This document shows, piece by piece, positions 34,400 through 44,151 of a stretch of 64,000 nucleotides of DNA. Every line of letters starts with the position of its first letter. Position 1 is the stretch's first letter. Source of the DNA: Gracilaria gracilis (Eukaryota; Rhodophyta; Florideophyceae; Gracilariales; Gracilariaceae); the NCBI GenBank assembly GCA_030374805.1, contig JARGSG010000025.1:186001-250000 (forward strand). Reading direction: 5' to 3'. A program made the translations under genes and the position numbers. The notes below the pieces were generated by a model, which saw only the letters and a list, made by a program, of their open reading frames with translations, was not told the origin of the DNA and did no database searches.

Positions 34400-37300
34400 T
34401 TAGATACGAGCTGACGGGGTGAAGTGCTGGGACAATGTCCAGTGGCAAACTGCGCCCAGAGTCACCTCTGACAGCCTCACACCGTTCTCTTCCGCCATAT
34501 CGCACTTTTTGAAGTTCAAAACACTTTTGCTTTGCGTTCTGTGTCTCACTTGTGATACTGCATCGATAAGGTCAACTGGGACATTTATCTGCCAAGAAAG
34601 TGGGAGCTTGAGACCTGACTTGGCTACTTCGTCCACCGATTCATTTTGCGGAACTCCGCAGTGACTCGGCACCCAAGCGAGGTAGACATTACAACTGCTG
34701 CTTATGTGTTCCAGCTTTTGGGCCACACGCTGAAGGATTATGCTCTGCAACCGTATGTTTCCTTGTAAAGCCTGCACCGACGCTAAGGAATCTGTAAAGA
34801 TCCTTATCGTTTTATTCTCCTCTTCATGTACGGCATCGAGTGCAGCGTCCATGGCCCGCAGCTCAGCCGTGTACGAGCTGACGTTGATTCCAGCCGGAAT
34901 AACAGCACTTATTGTACCAATGGTGTCCTTTGAGTGTAATTCGTACGCGCCAGCGCCCACCTTTTCCGGTTTTAGCGCCATGTACTCCAAACTATGTCTC
35001 TGTGCGTCACGCAGAAAGTTTTCAGCTTCAATCGAATAAGCCATTTCAAACTCGTCGTCATAACGGATCCAGATGTCTGGTTCTGAGTTTTGCTGTCTTC
35101 GATACAGCGAGACGCAGTCGACAGATTCACCGGAGCCAGGAACGCTGTTTATGGTTCCTGCATACCAGCCCTCCTCCCATCGAACCACTACCCTCTTCGA
35201 CCATTCTTCCTGGTTGCCACCATACACTCCAACTGATCCATCGCACCAGATGTCGTGATCGGACGGTGGCAGCCTGGAAAGAAGTGCCTGTGTCTCCGTT
35301 GCTTGTACTTTCTCGGGGTCTTCTTTGCTGCAGAGGGCTTTCTCAAACACTACCCTTGAAAGACATATCGTTCCAACCTCTTGTGGTAGCGGCTCTCTAT
35401 GCGGGAGTTGCAGGATGCCTTTCTCGGCCAGATACCTTTCCGCCATGCGTTTCACTGTAGACCGTGATTTTCGGACGCGTGGTTTCACCTCACGGCATAG
35501 CTCGAGCTTAAGCGGTGTATCGGTGTTCTGTCTTATGGTTTTCTCGAATAGAGCTGCCGCTTTTCCCTTCGCAATTTGTACCATGTCCGGGAGCTCGACC
35601 AGTGATCGCAACTTCACTATCGGTGTCGAGGAGAGGCATCCGGTTTGGATTCGGACAGCCTCGTTACGGGCCACCTCTAGAGAATCGATGCCTGATTTGA
35701 CAGCGTTTGGTATCACTGAGCCAGCACCGTACGCGGCCAACGGCTCTCCAAAGCCCTTTCGGACGGTGTCCATTGTATCCCAATCTGCCCCCCAACTCTT
35801 ACGCGTGAGGCAGCGCATGAGGCTGTTGCGTGTTTTGTATCGGGCGGCTACGAGGTCTAGGTGCGCTTTGAGGTTAAGTCGAGAGTCCAGGAGGACACCC
35901 AAGAAGCGAGCACACTCGCTGGGCATGACCGTTGAATCACCAACTTTTACTGCGTATCTTTCCTTCTCTTCTTGCCACCGACTCAGTGTGAATGGCACAA
36001 GCACTGTCTTTGAGGGATTCAGCAGTATTTCATTGTTCGCGCAGTATGCCTGGAGCGCGACAAGAGCCTCTTGAAGGCGCGTTTGACACTCCTCTGGGGT
36101 TTTTTCGGTTGTCCATAACGTAGTATCGTCTGCGAAGAGGTTCACTTTCACCGAGCTGGCCACCTGAGCAATGTGCGATGGCAAGTCGTATATAAATGCG
36201 ATCCAAAGGCCTGGTGATAACGTGCCGCCTTGTGGGAGCCCTTGAAGTACCAAAGATTTGGCGCTGACCGCTGAGTTCCACCGGCACTTCCACTTTCTGT
36301 CCATCACGAAAGATCGAAGCCATCGCCAGAGATGGGTTGGGCATTTGAGATCTTTTAGCTTGGCGAAGAGTAGATGATGGGGGACTCTGTCATATGCCTT
36401 GGAGAAGTCACAAAAGGCCGCCAGCGACAGCTTTCGTTCATCCCAACCATTGGTAATTCCAAGAGTCATTGCTGCAATATGCTCCTCCGTGTTTCGATTC
36501 ATTCGAAAACCAGCTTGTTCGGGTGGAAGCTTCGGCTCCAGCCACTTCATAAAAATCTTGTTCACAAGCCGCTCGGCAGTTCGCGAGATAACAGGTGTCA
36601 AGGAAATGGGACGGAATTTGCCGCGGGCGCCAGGCTTAGGGATAGGAACAAGAGTCGCCGTTCGCCATTGGCTTGGTGTCGCACCTTCTATCATTGTTCG
36701 GTTGATGAGGTGGAGAAGCCGAGACAGCCCCATTTCAGGGAGCCGTCTTAGGAAAGCAATTTCCACTTCGTCGGGACCTGAAGCCCGCTTTTCGTCCATG
36801 TCCTGAAGTACTCCTAAGAGATGCTTCATTTCAAAGACAGGCGCGTTCTCCTGCGAGGCTTTGACTGCGTAGCCTTTTAAAGCCCTGCGATACCGGTTTC
36901 GTCTAAACGAATTCTTCCCCAGGGTTCTTGCCTTTCTTTTCTCGGTGCGAAGAAACCACTTCGCACGTTCAATATCTGTCCACTCTTCTCCTCCTGGGGG
37001 GCACATCGCCTTTGTCGTGCTTCTACTAGTGTCCATGGCCTTAAGTATCCGCCACAGTTTGTAATCGTCTGTTTGGGGTTGTAGACCACTTACAAGGTCT
37101 CTCCAACTTTCTCTTTTCAGCTTGTCTATTTGTCTTGCGGTTTCTACTCTTACTTGTTGCAGGCTAGTGGCCGTTTCCTCACAAGGGTTTTCACGCCACG
37201 CGGACCAGGCTTTCGATCGGGCATCAATTGCAATGGAAGCCTCTTCACACCACCATGGCGTCCGACGACGCCTTCTTCCTTTCGGTACAGCAGCATATGC

Positions 37301-38296
37301 GGCCTCTGTTATTGCGAGCGTGAACACCTCATTTTCTTTGTCTACACCCCAATCCGTCTGAATGGGCTCTAGAGTTAGCCGCTTTTCTACTTCTTTCTCG
37401 TACAGTTTCCAGTCCGCCTTGTCGAGGCTCCAGCGTGGCACGCTTTTTTGTTCCAGAGTTGGCACGTCGATTGTTACGAAAATTGGGTGATGGTCAGGGA
37501 ATGGCTCTTCGACTGCCTCCCATGAGGTGTATGGGAGCCATCGAGTGGGTACTGCGGTTATGTCAATCGCACTTTGCGTGCCACTAGAAGGCTCCGTTCG
37601 TGTAGGTATTCCACTTTCGTTCACGATGTGGCGTCCACTCTCTTCTAGAAAAGTTTCCATATCGGTTCCCGACAGTTCTACACGCCGGGGATACCATGAC
37701 CCGCAAATATTACAGTCTGCGCAAATAATGTGTTGCTCAGGTACCGCCTCGTACCAGTTTGAGTGTCGTAATGGAGGGGCGATGTATATGGTACTGACAG
37801 ACAGTAACCCTTTCGCGGTCCGTAAGGAGACTGTGGCCCTTTCGATTCCTGGTACTTGCGAAACTTCTTCCACGACATCGGCAAACAAGCCGACCTTCTG
37901 ATACACTGCGACCCCTCCGCCTCTTCCTCCTGCTGTGGTGTAGCCCGATTGCCTGTTGCACCGCGCTACTATTTCATAACCTTCGATCTTCGGGGCCTGA
38001 TCTGTTTCGATCAGAAATGTTTCCTGCAGGCAAATCAGATCCACAGTGTGATCAGCAGCTAGCTTGGCGATCTCGGTTCGTTTGCTGGGGCGAAGAAGAC
38101 CTCGGCAGTTCAGCTGGAGAACACGAATCGTTGATAGATTTTTTGATTTTGACGTCCCCGTCAAGGTTTTCGGCCTCCGTAAGAGTCCCATTTGCTCACT
38201 CGTTTTGCTCCCCCCGGTGTTACGCGGGGTTATGGAGACAGGCACACCGCGGGAAGGCGAGTAGCTAGTGCCCTCCGGGGTGTCGTCAAGCTTCAT
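34400..38296 (-). CDS. LINE-type ORF2: APE endonuclease, reverse transcriptase, RNase H with inserted Tudor-like domain
   Basis: One uninterrupted 1,298-codon frame, the only long intact ORF in the large transposon. Residues about 55-290 are an AP-like endonuclease (IRVLQLNCRGLL, LICLQETFL, DHHPIFVTID). RT follows at about 540-800 with LVPIPKPGARGKFRPISL, AAFCDFSKAYDRVPHH, QGLPQGGTLSPGLW and VNLFADDTTLW. RNase H starts with IWCDGSVGVYGGN and continues after an 85-residue insertion with YTAELRAMDAALDA, IFTDSLASVQAL and LAWVPSHCGVPQNESVDEVA. The insertion contains RVVVRWEEGWYAGTI and IRYDDEFEMAY, like a Tudor/royal-family fold. The start codon lies inside a palindrome-cluster unit (CTTCAT at 38291), so the 5' end may be repeat-derived; a later Met is possible. 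No stops or shifts: probably the youngest insertion here. Confidence 0.85.
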   Translation of the reverse strand: MKLDDTPEGTSYSPSRGVPVSITPRNTGGSKTSEQMGLLRRPKTLTGTSKSKNLSTIRVLQLNCRGLLRPSKRTEIAKLAADHTVDLICLQETFLIETDQAPKIEGYEIVARCNRQSGYTTAGGRGGGVAVYQKVGLFADVVEEVSQVPGIERATVSLRTAKGLLSVSTIYIAPPLRHSNWYEAVPEQHIICADCNICGSWYPRRVELSGTDMETFLEESGRHIVNESGIPTRTEPSSGTQSAIDITAVPTRWLPYTSWEAVEEPFPDHHPIFVTIDVPTLEQKSVPRWSLDKADWKLYEKEVEKRLTLEPIQTDWGVDKENEVFTLAITEAAYAAVPKGRRRRRTPWWCEEASIAIDARSKAWSAWRENPCEETATSLQQVRVETARQIDKLKRESWRDLVSGLQPQTDDYKLWRILKAMDTSRSTTKAMCPPGGEEWTDIERAKWFLRTEKRKARTLGKNSFRRNRYRRALKGYAVKASQENAPVFEMKHLLGVLQDMDEKRASGPDEVEIAFLRRLPEMGLSRLLHLINRTMIEGATPSQWRTATLVPIPKPGARGKFRPISLTPVISRTAERLVNKIFMKWLEPKLPPEQAGFRMNRNTEEHIAAMTLGITNGWDERKLSLAAFCDFSKAYDRVPHHLLFAKLKDLKCPTHLWRWLRSFVMDRKWKCRWNSAVSAKSLVLQGLPQGGTLSPGLWIAFIYDLPSHIAQVASSVKVNLFADDTTLWTTEKTPEECQTRLQEALVALQAYCANNEILLNPSKTVLVPFTLSRWQEEKERYAVKVGDSTVMPSECARFLGVLLDSRLNLKAHLDLVAARYKTRNSLMRCLTRKSWGADWDTMDTVRKGFGEPLAAYGAGSVIPNAVKSGIDSLEVARNEAVRIQTGCLSSTPIVKLRSLVELPDMVQIAKGKAAALFEKTIRQNTDTPLKLELCREVKPRVRKSRSTVKRMAERYLAEKGILQLPHREPLPQEVGTICLSRVVFEKALCSKEDPEKVQATETQALLSRLPPSDHDIWCDGSVGVYGGNQEEWSKRVVVRWEEGWYAGTINSVPGSGESVDCVSLYRRQQNSEPDIWIRYDDEFEMAYSIEAENFLRDAQRHSLEYMALKPEKVGAGAYELHSKDTIGTISAVIPAGINVSSYTAELRAMDAALDAVHEEENKTIRIFTDSLASVQALQGNIRLQSIILQRVAQKLEHISSSCNVYLAWVPSHCGVPQNESVDEVAKSGLKLPLSWQINVPVDLIDAVSQVRHRTQSKSVLNFKKCDMAEENGVRLSEVTLGAVCHWTLSQHFTPSARI

Positions 38297-38690
38297 CAGC
38301 CACGGCGCGTGGACAGCGGTCTGGGGTGGAGTGGCGCTTCATCAGTGCCGTGATGGAGCGCCACTCCACCCCGGACCGCTGTCCGAAAAATTAAATTTTG
38401 TTTTCGCGTGGACAGCGGTCCGAGGTGTCGTCCAGCTTCATCAGCCACGGCGCATGGACAGCTGTCCGGGTTGGGGTGGCGCTTCATCAGTGCCGTGATT
38501 AAATTTTTTTTCGCGTGGACAGCGGTCCGAGGTGTCGTCCAGCTTCATCAGCCACAGACAGCCGTCCGAGGTGTCGTCCAACTTCATCGGCCACTGCGCA
38601 TGGACAGCGGTCCGGGGTGTTGTGGCGCTATATCAGGGCACTGATGAAGCGCCACTCCACCCCGGACCACTGTCCACGCAGAAAACTTAA
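38270..38690 (+). repeat. 74-nt palindrome cluster, right copy
   Basis: Palindromes at 38311-38384 and 38602-38675 are both exactly 74 nt. Between them are several 46-nt units (GTCCGAGGTGTCGTCCAGCT then TCATCAGCCACGGCGCG) and one truncated palindrome. It abuts the LINE 5' end. The same units occur at 33953-34128 beyond the LINE 3' end. Confidence 0.8.
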
Positions 38691-38888
38691 CGGACGCAAT
38701 TCATTTTTTTTCTGCTAAACTGGGTGCCTTTATTCTATAGCTATGCGTATGTAGTAGTTATGACAATCGTTTAACTTTCTAAATAACGCGATAGTGAATT
38801 CTAAAACGTGAAATACGGAACCGCTTGAGTTCAATCCTATATTGAGCGGGCGCAGTGTTCGGTCAGGGAGTGAAGGCAACGAACGTGA

Positions 38889-41252
38889 TTGAGAAGGGAA
38901 CGTCCACTATACGTTCTCGTGAGCATTCCCGACGGTCTTAATCCGCGTTTCGAATTGTTTGAACTTTTTGTATCCAACATGGCGCCTCTGAACCATAAAA
39001 GGGGGCGGGAGTCAGCGCGATCGAAGAGGAACAGCGAGGGGTCAGAAATGGCGCCGTTTACGCGAGAAAGAGGAAAGGCGAAGGTCTCCACGCCTCGTAG
39101 GGCGAAATTGCGTTCCGAGCGGGGCACACCGCGCGCGATGAAGAAGAAGACGAGTACTCCCGCGCCACATAAGGTAAAAGGTGGCGACTCTGTATCTTTG
39201 TTCATCAGCTTTGGAAAGGACAAGAACAGGATTGAAGTTGGTACTGCGGAAGTACGTGGCGTGGGGCCTGCTGGTGGTACCGGGAAGGGGCTCTGCCGTT
39301 CGATGCATGGCCATCTTCTAAGCGCCACTGCCTTAGAGGGTGAGGATTTGGTAGTTATCTGGAGGACGAATATTTCAAGTCATCTAGACGCGAAGTACCC
39401 TTACCGTTTCCAAGGTTCGGAGGAACCCCCGAGTAAGCTCGCCGAATTGGTATCGGCTGGGTTGTATGCCTGGGATACGTCGATGATGGCCTCAATTGAG
39501 ATTCCCCAGAGTCCCACTTCGCACCCCACTCCGCGCCCTGGGGCCGGGAAGTCGTCCACATATCAGCCTGAGAATGAATATGTTGAGGAGGTCAAGGAAT
39601 CGTCTGAGCAGTCCTCTAAAACCGCCAAACTCCAGTCTCCACCAAGGAGAGAAGGAGGACAAAGAGGTTCTAAAGGGATGAAGAAACCGTTGGAAGCAAT
39701 TGAGAGGGTTTACATCGTGGATGACTCCGATGACGATGTTGTGGAGGTGATTGGGACTACTATGGCTTCCCTGGGTGGAACTGAGGGGGATTTGTTCGAT
39801 GAAGGAGATAAAGTTCCGTCGGATGAGGTGGACAACACGCTGCCGCTACCGAAGATATCCCTCGCCGACTATGTTCAGCAGCGGTTGACGACGGATATCG
39901 AGATGATTCAAATCCCGAAGAAGACGGTTCGCAGTGTGAACCTGGCGCGCAAGGAGGCCACGAAGATGTAGTGCCGCAACTTTGGTTAACTTCCCTCCGC
40001 CGGTGCGATTGCCGTTACACTTGTAGGCGATTTGGAAGCGAGTGACATCGTTGACGGGAGACTTGTGCTGCCTGTAACACTTATAGACGGATATCACCGA
40101 TTTCTTGTGTTACAGGACCTGCGTGAGGAAGAAGGGAAATGGGAGGATATAGTGAAGTCTCTGGATGTTGTGTTATGGACGAGGAAGGATGGTAATCCGA
40201 TGGTCATGAATGAAGTGCTAGGACTTGGCAATCTCCTGAACGAGATGAGCTCCAATGTTCTGAAGATGTCTTTCGCAGACAGGCTTCACAGCACGGTGTC
40301 CTTCGTTGAAAACATCATTGACGAAGGAGGGGTGGATGGGAGGAAGGTGACGCCGAAACAGATAGCGGGCGCGTTGAAAAGAAGTGGGGTTATCGCGGAC
40401 TATAGTATGCGTCACTTGAATCGCTATGCAGCACTGGCTCTGAAGTTTGTGCAAAGCGAGGGGCTTCTCCAATTCTTTGAGAAGGTGTGTGAAGAGGGGC
40501 CGCCGCTGACGCTCGCACATGTGTCCAGTGACCTCCTTATGGGACTCGCAGATGGGGAATTCCTTTTCGTCGTCCGTTGCTTGCAATGGCATGTGCGACT
40601 GAGAATGTTCTCTGCAGGGAGGACGGGCCGTTTTGAGGATATGAGGAAGCACGTCTTTCAGTGTGCAATTGGTATGTTTAAGCTTTGCGACATGACTGCC
40701 AAGAGGAAGAAGATGACAGTTGAGGAAGTGATGCAGACGGTTCTCAAGATTGGAGGAAAGGGAGTATCTGTCTTGGAATATCTCGGGAAGCAAACAGCCA
40801 AAATGGAGCTCGCGGGAGCAAAGCGTTTGTGGGACGGGATGGTGTCTAGGAGGGTGAAGATTGCAGGTAACAAGCTGGAACAACACTTTAAAGTACCGCT
40901 GCGAAGTTCAGAGGAGGAGGAGGTTGTAGAAGAGGTTATTGAAGAGGTTGTGGAACCGGAGGGGAAAACCAGAGCTCCATTTGCTGAGGTGGAGAACGAT
41001 CCCATGGTGGTGGAAAGCCCTGAACCGGAACCACCGGTGTTAAGACGTAGCACAAGACGTAAGGTGGTTCCGGGTCGCTTGAGAGAAGAGGAGGTTGGAC
41101 GGGTTGTGGAGAAGAAGAGGAAAACGAGGAAGAGAACTTCTGTGGTGCTTACTGACGAAGAGGATGAAGATGATGTGCAACCTGCCCCGAAGCGAAAAAG
41201 GAAGGGTACGGTGAACACATCTTCTGTGGACATATCTTTTGGAGGTTTTTAA
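38889..41252 (+). pseudogene. ParB/Srx-fold protein of the large transposon
   Basis: Two open stretches (38889-39971 and 40032-41252) are in the same frame, separated by TAG 39969-39971 and a TAA about 15 bases on. After a charged N-terminal region (about 300 residues) the ParB-like domain begins with TDIEMIQIPKKTVRSVN, runs across the stops, and ends in the signature LIDGYHRFLVLQDL (about 40081-40120). The DGxHR box is the nucleotide-binding/catalytic signature of ParB and relatives. A helical region follows and a tail with RRSTRRKVV and KRKRKG, possible nuclear signals. The family binds DNA or acts as a nuclease or CTPase; the role here is unknown. The dioxygenase gene begins 14 bases downstream in the same direction. 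Confidence 0.7.
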
Positions 41253-41265
41253 CCTGTTCAGGAAA

Positions 41266-42848
41266 ATGACGAGGACTGCATTGAAGAAGTTCTCTAAGAA
41301 GCAGAAAATAAATGTGATCTCGTCCAGTTAGGGCGAGGAGGAGAGTGATAGTAGTGAGAAGGATAGTGGATTTGTGGGGGATGAACCGGGGGGGAAGATG
41401 AAGGAGGAATGCGTAGCTTTGAGGATAACAATCCGGATGTTCTCCCGAACGGGATGCAGACCGCTGGGGAGTACACCGGGGGATCAGATATGTCGTGGAC
41501 GAATATGGTGAGTGCACTGCCGAGTGAGTGGCCGGAAGGTAAGAATGCTCCGAAACACCAGCACCCGTGGATGGATATGCTTCACCTACGAAAGCAGCAT
41601 AGGGCGGGGTGTTTAACGGTGGAGGATTTGAGGGAGATGCATCACGCGGTGTACTGGCATGCAGCCCGGAATGTCCACAAGGAGCTGGGGACTACGAAGG
41701 AACCAGTTCTTGGGGTGAAGCTGCCGTTGAAGGGAAAGCCGAAAGGGGAGGAAGAGGCTCTTTGGATGGCGGCGATGGAGAGGGATGACCTCGCGCGATA
41801 GTATTTTGCAGCGAAGAGAATGGAGTTGATGGAAAGAGGATTCTATGTGCTGGAGGAATTTGGAAGTGACGAAGGCATGTCAGATGAGGCGAAGAAGAGG
41901 GGGGTGGTGTTGGATGAAGATGTGACAGAGAGTATGTTGGATTTCTTTCACAAGGATTTCTTGGAACAGCCGGACCTCAAGTTCGAGGAGCACCGCAAGA
42001 GATGGAACCCTATCATCAATGCGGAAGATGGGAAGGACGCTGGGGATAGGATGCAGGGCATTGGGCGATACATTACCACGAAGAAGGGGATTGTGGATTA
42101 CATGGAATCGGATGAGAAGAATGTGATGATGGCGAGGAAGAGGGCGTTGTTGGATGCCAGGTTTGGGCAGATAGCAGCCGCTCTTCGTCTGTGTAACAAC
42201 AGTAGGGCGAAGAAGAGGATCTATGCGCCGGAAACAGGAGAACGTGTGTTGTGTACGGGGGAGGGATGCCCGAAGCAGGTGTTGCACACCGATTTCCAAG
42301 GGTTAACGAATGTTGAGAAGAACAATGGGGAGATTCCAGGATTCTTCATGATGGCCTCCGGGGGGAGCTCTTTTATGATATGGGTATGTGAGAGGTCACA
42401 TAATATGTATGTGACGGATGACAAGAGTTTGAAGAGGCTGTCTCGTACGATGGTTGTGAAGAAGTTCAGGGTCCCACCGTACTCCATGTTGATTGGAAGG
42501 GGAGATGTGTTTCATGCTGGGGCTGGGTACATGGATGCGCTGGTGAAAGAGAATTTTCTACGATGTCATATATACTTTGTGCCCGAGGGATACAAGCTAC
42601 CTGATGCGGTGCACAGGCAGCCTGCTTTTCGGCCCAAATTCTTAGATGAGGAATTTGGACTCGGGGAAGATCCGAAAGACCAGCTGGACGAGGGGCAAAG
42701 TTCTGTGAGCAACTTTGAAATGGAGGGAGAGGAAGTTGGAGAGGGGGATTACGAAGAGGAACATGACGAGGTACAAGGCCACAAGGCTGATAACACGGAT
42801 GGGGACTACGAGGAGGGACCGATGATAATGGATTATGAGGAGGACTAA
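41266..42848 (+). pseudogene. 2-oxoglutarate/Fe(II) dioxygenase-like protein
   Basis: The frame from ATG 41266 meets TAG at about 41326, shifts in the G7 run near 41385, continues from 41409 across TAG 41799-41801 and ends at 42848. Metal and cosubstrate residues of the double-stranded beta-helix can be placed: HTD in KQVLHTDFQGLTNV (His 42285, Asp 42291), His in IGRGDVFHAGAGYM (42513), and Arg in ENFLRCHIYFVPEG (42561). The C-terminus is acidic (MEGEEVGEGDYEEEHDE). Such enzymes hydroxylate or demethylate bases, histones or small molecules. Next to a DNA methyltransferase on the same element, a nucleic-acid substrate is plausible but unproven. Confidence 0.65.
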
Positions 42849-43052
42849 ATAAAACATGTAGGGCGTGTAGTGTTATGTGTGTGAGAGTGAAGTGACTTGA
42901 CTACTACTGAGAAATGAACGAATGTTTTGATATAATGTGAGCATAAAAGGATTGTTGAAGAAAGAAAATGAGTTACAAAGCGTGGGGTAAGGAGAGAGAT
43001 TATTGTGCGAAGATATTCTTTTTTACAAAATGAGACCAAAGTAGTACTGGTA

Positions 43053-43885
43053 CTAAAAGAGTATGTCTTTTCTAAGGACATTAACATAGTTGGTGTGAAA
43101 CGGGGCAGAGTCAGCCAAGCCCGTTCTCTTGGTATCCTCGGAGGAAAGATAGAAGTAAGCATTTCTGAATTCGTACTCAGAGAATGAGGCGTGGAAGAAG
43201 GTAAGAGTGCTGCCGTAGGCAAAGAGGGATTGTACTGTGGAGGGGACATTGTAGGAGATAGCTGTGTTGGAGGAGACTATGCCGACTAGTTCCTTCATTA
43301 TCGCTTACACTATGGTATTGTAGCGGGTGGCCACGTCATGCATTGTAATGAAGCCATGGGAGGATCCGACTAGGTTGAATGAAGAGATCCAGACGAGCTT
43401 TTCGTAGTAGGATTTAAAGAAGACGTCTTCGTCAACGATATTGCAAGTGAGACCTGCGTTAAAGAAGCGTTGTGCTAGTGCGAAAGCCCATTATTCGGTG
43501 ACAGTTGTGAGGCCGTTGGGAGTAAGAGGGGTGACGCCATTCTGTGAAGGTGCAGCGAGAAGGGGTACGGCGATGTAAAGAACTGCTCGTGTGGTGTGAT
43601 GAAAACCATGTTTTGAAAGAATGGGAAGAATGTGGCCGTTCTGAATGAAGACCAAGTCTTGTCTGCAAGATGAAGGGCAGGAGCGAATTACTGTTTCCAA
43701 CAAGTTGCTCCTGCCGCAGAAGAAAATGGGACCTTGCGGAATGCTGTGTGTGGCTATGAAATCTTGGAGTGAAAGAATGGTCTCTTGAGGGGTACCGTGG
43801 TCGTAAAGCATGGAGCCAATGCGGCCTCTGCATACAAGACAGCTGGGGTGTGGGAGGAGCGGAGAGAAGAGGAAGGCGAGGTCAT
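43053..43885 (-). pseudogene. Ketopantoate reductase-like (PanE/ApbA-type) protein
   Basis: The N-terminal dinucleotide-binding turn reads LVCRGRIGSMLYDHG (about 43800-43840). It is followed by GPIFFCGRSNLLETVIRS and RQDLVFIQNGHILPIL, typical of the algal/plant proteins with a PanE-like Rossmann domain. The same frame continues through TAA 43491-43493 to a helical C-terminal domain (FKSYYEKLVWISSFNLVG) and through TAA 43305-43307 to EAIM-like MKELVGIVSSNTAIS, ending at 43053. The first codons (from ATG 43885) need a frameshift. It would reduce a keto acid with NADPH if intact. It may be a host gene captured by the transposon. Confidence 0.6.
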
Positions 43886-44151
43886 TATGTCGAATTTGTT
43901 GGATGCTGTGAGGAGATATTTTGCTACAGGAGAGGAAGGGAGAGATGCTTAAGTAGAGAACGGCGTTGCCGATGTATACATCGATAAAGTGGTTTCAGAG
44001 GAAAAGATAGTTTTTATGACTAGGTAGTTGAAAGAATGAGGTAGGTGGGTATGAAGGGATTAGGACTGATTGATGTGTTTATGAAAAGAGATGTGTCGAA
44101 ATGAAGTATGAAGGGGAAGATTTAATGGTAAAGAGTTAAGAAACGGGCGCT

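Noticed and set aside
39968-40026. A 59-base intron removing the ParB stops
   Set aside because: GT...AG borders exist but removing it shifts the frame into new stops, whereas the two halves are already in the same frame.
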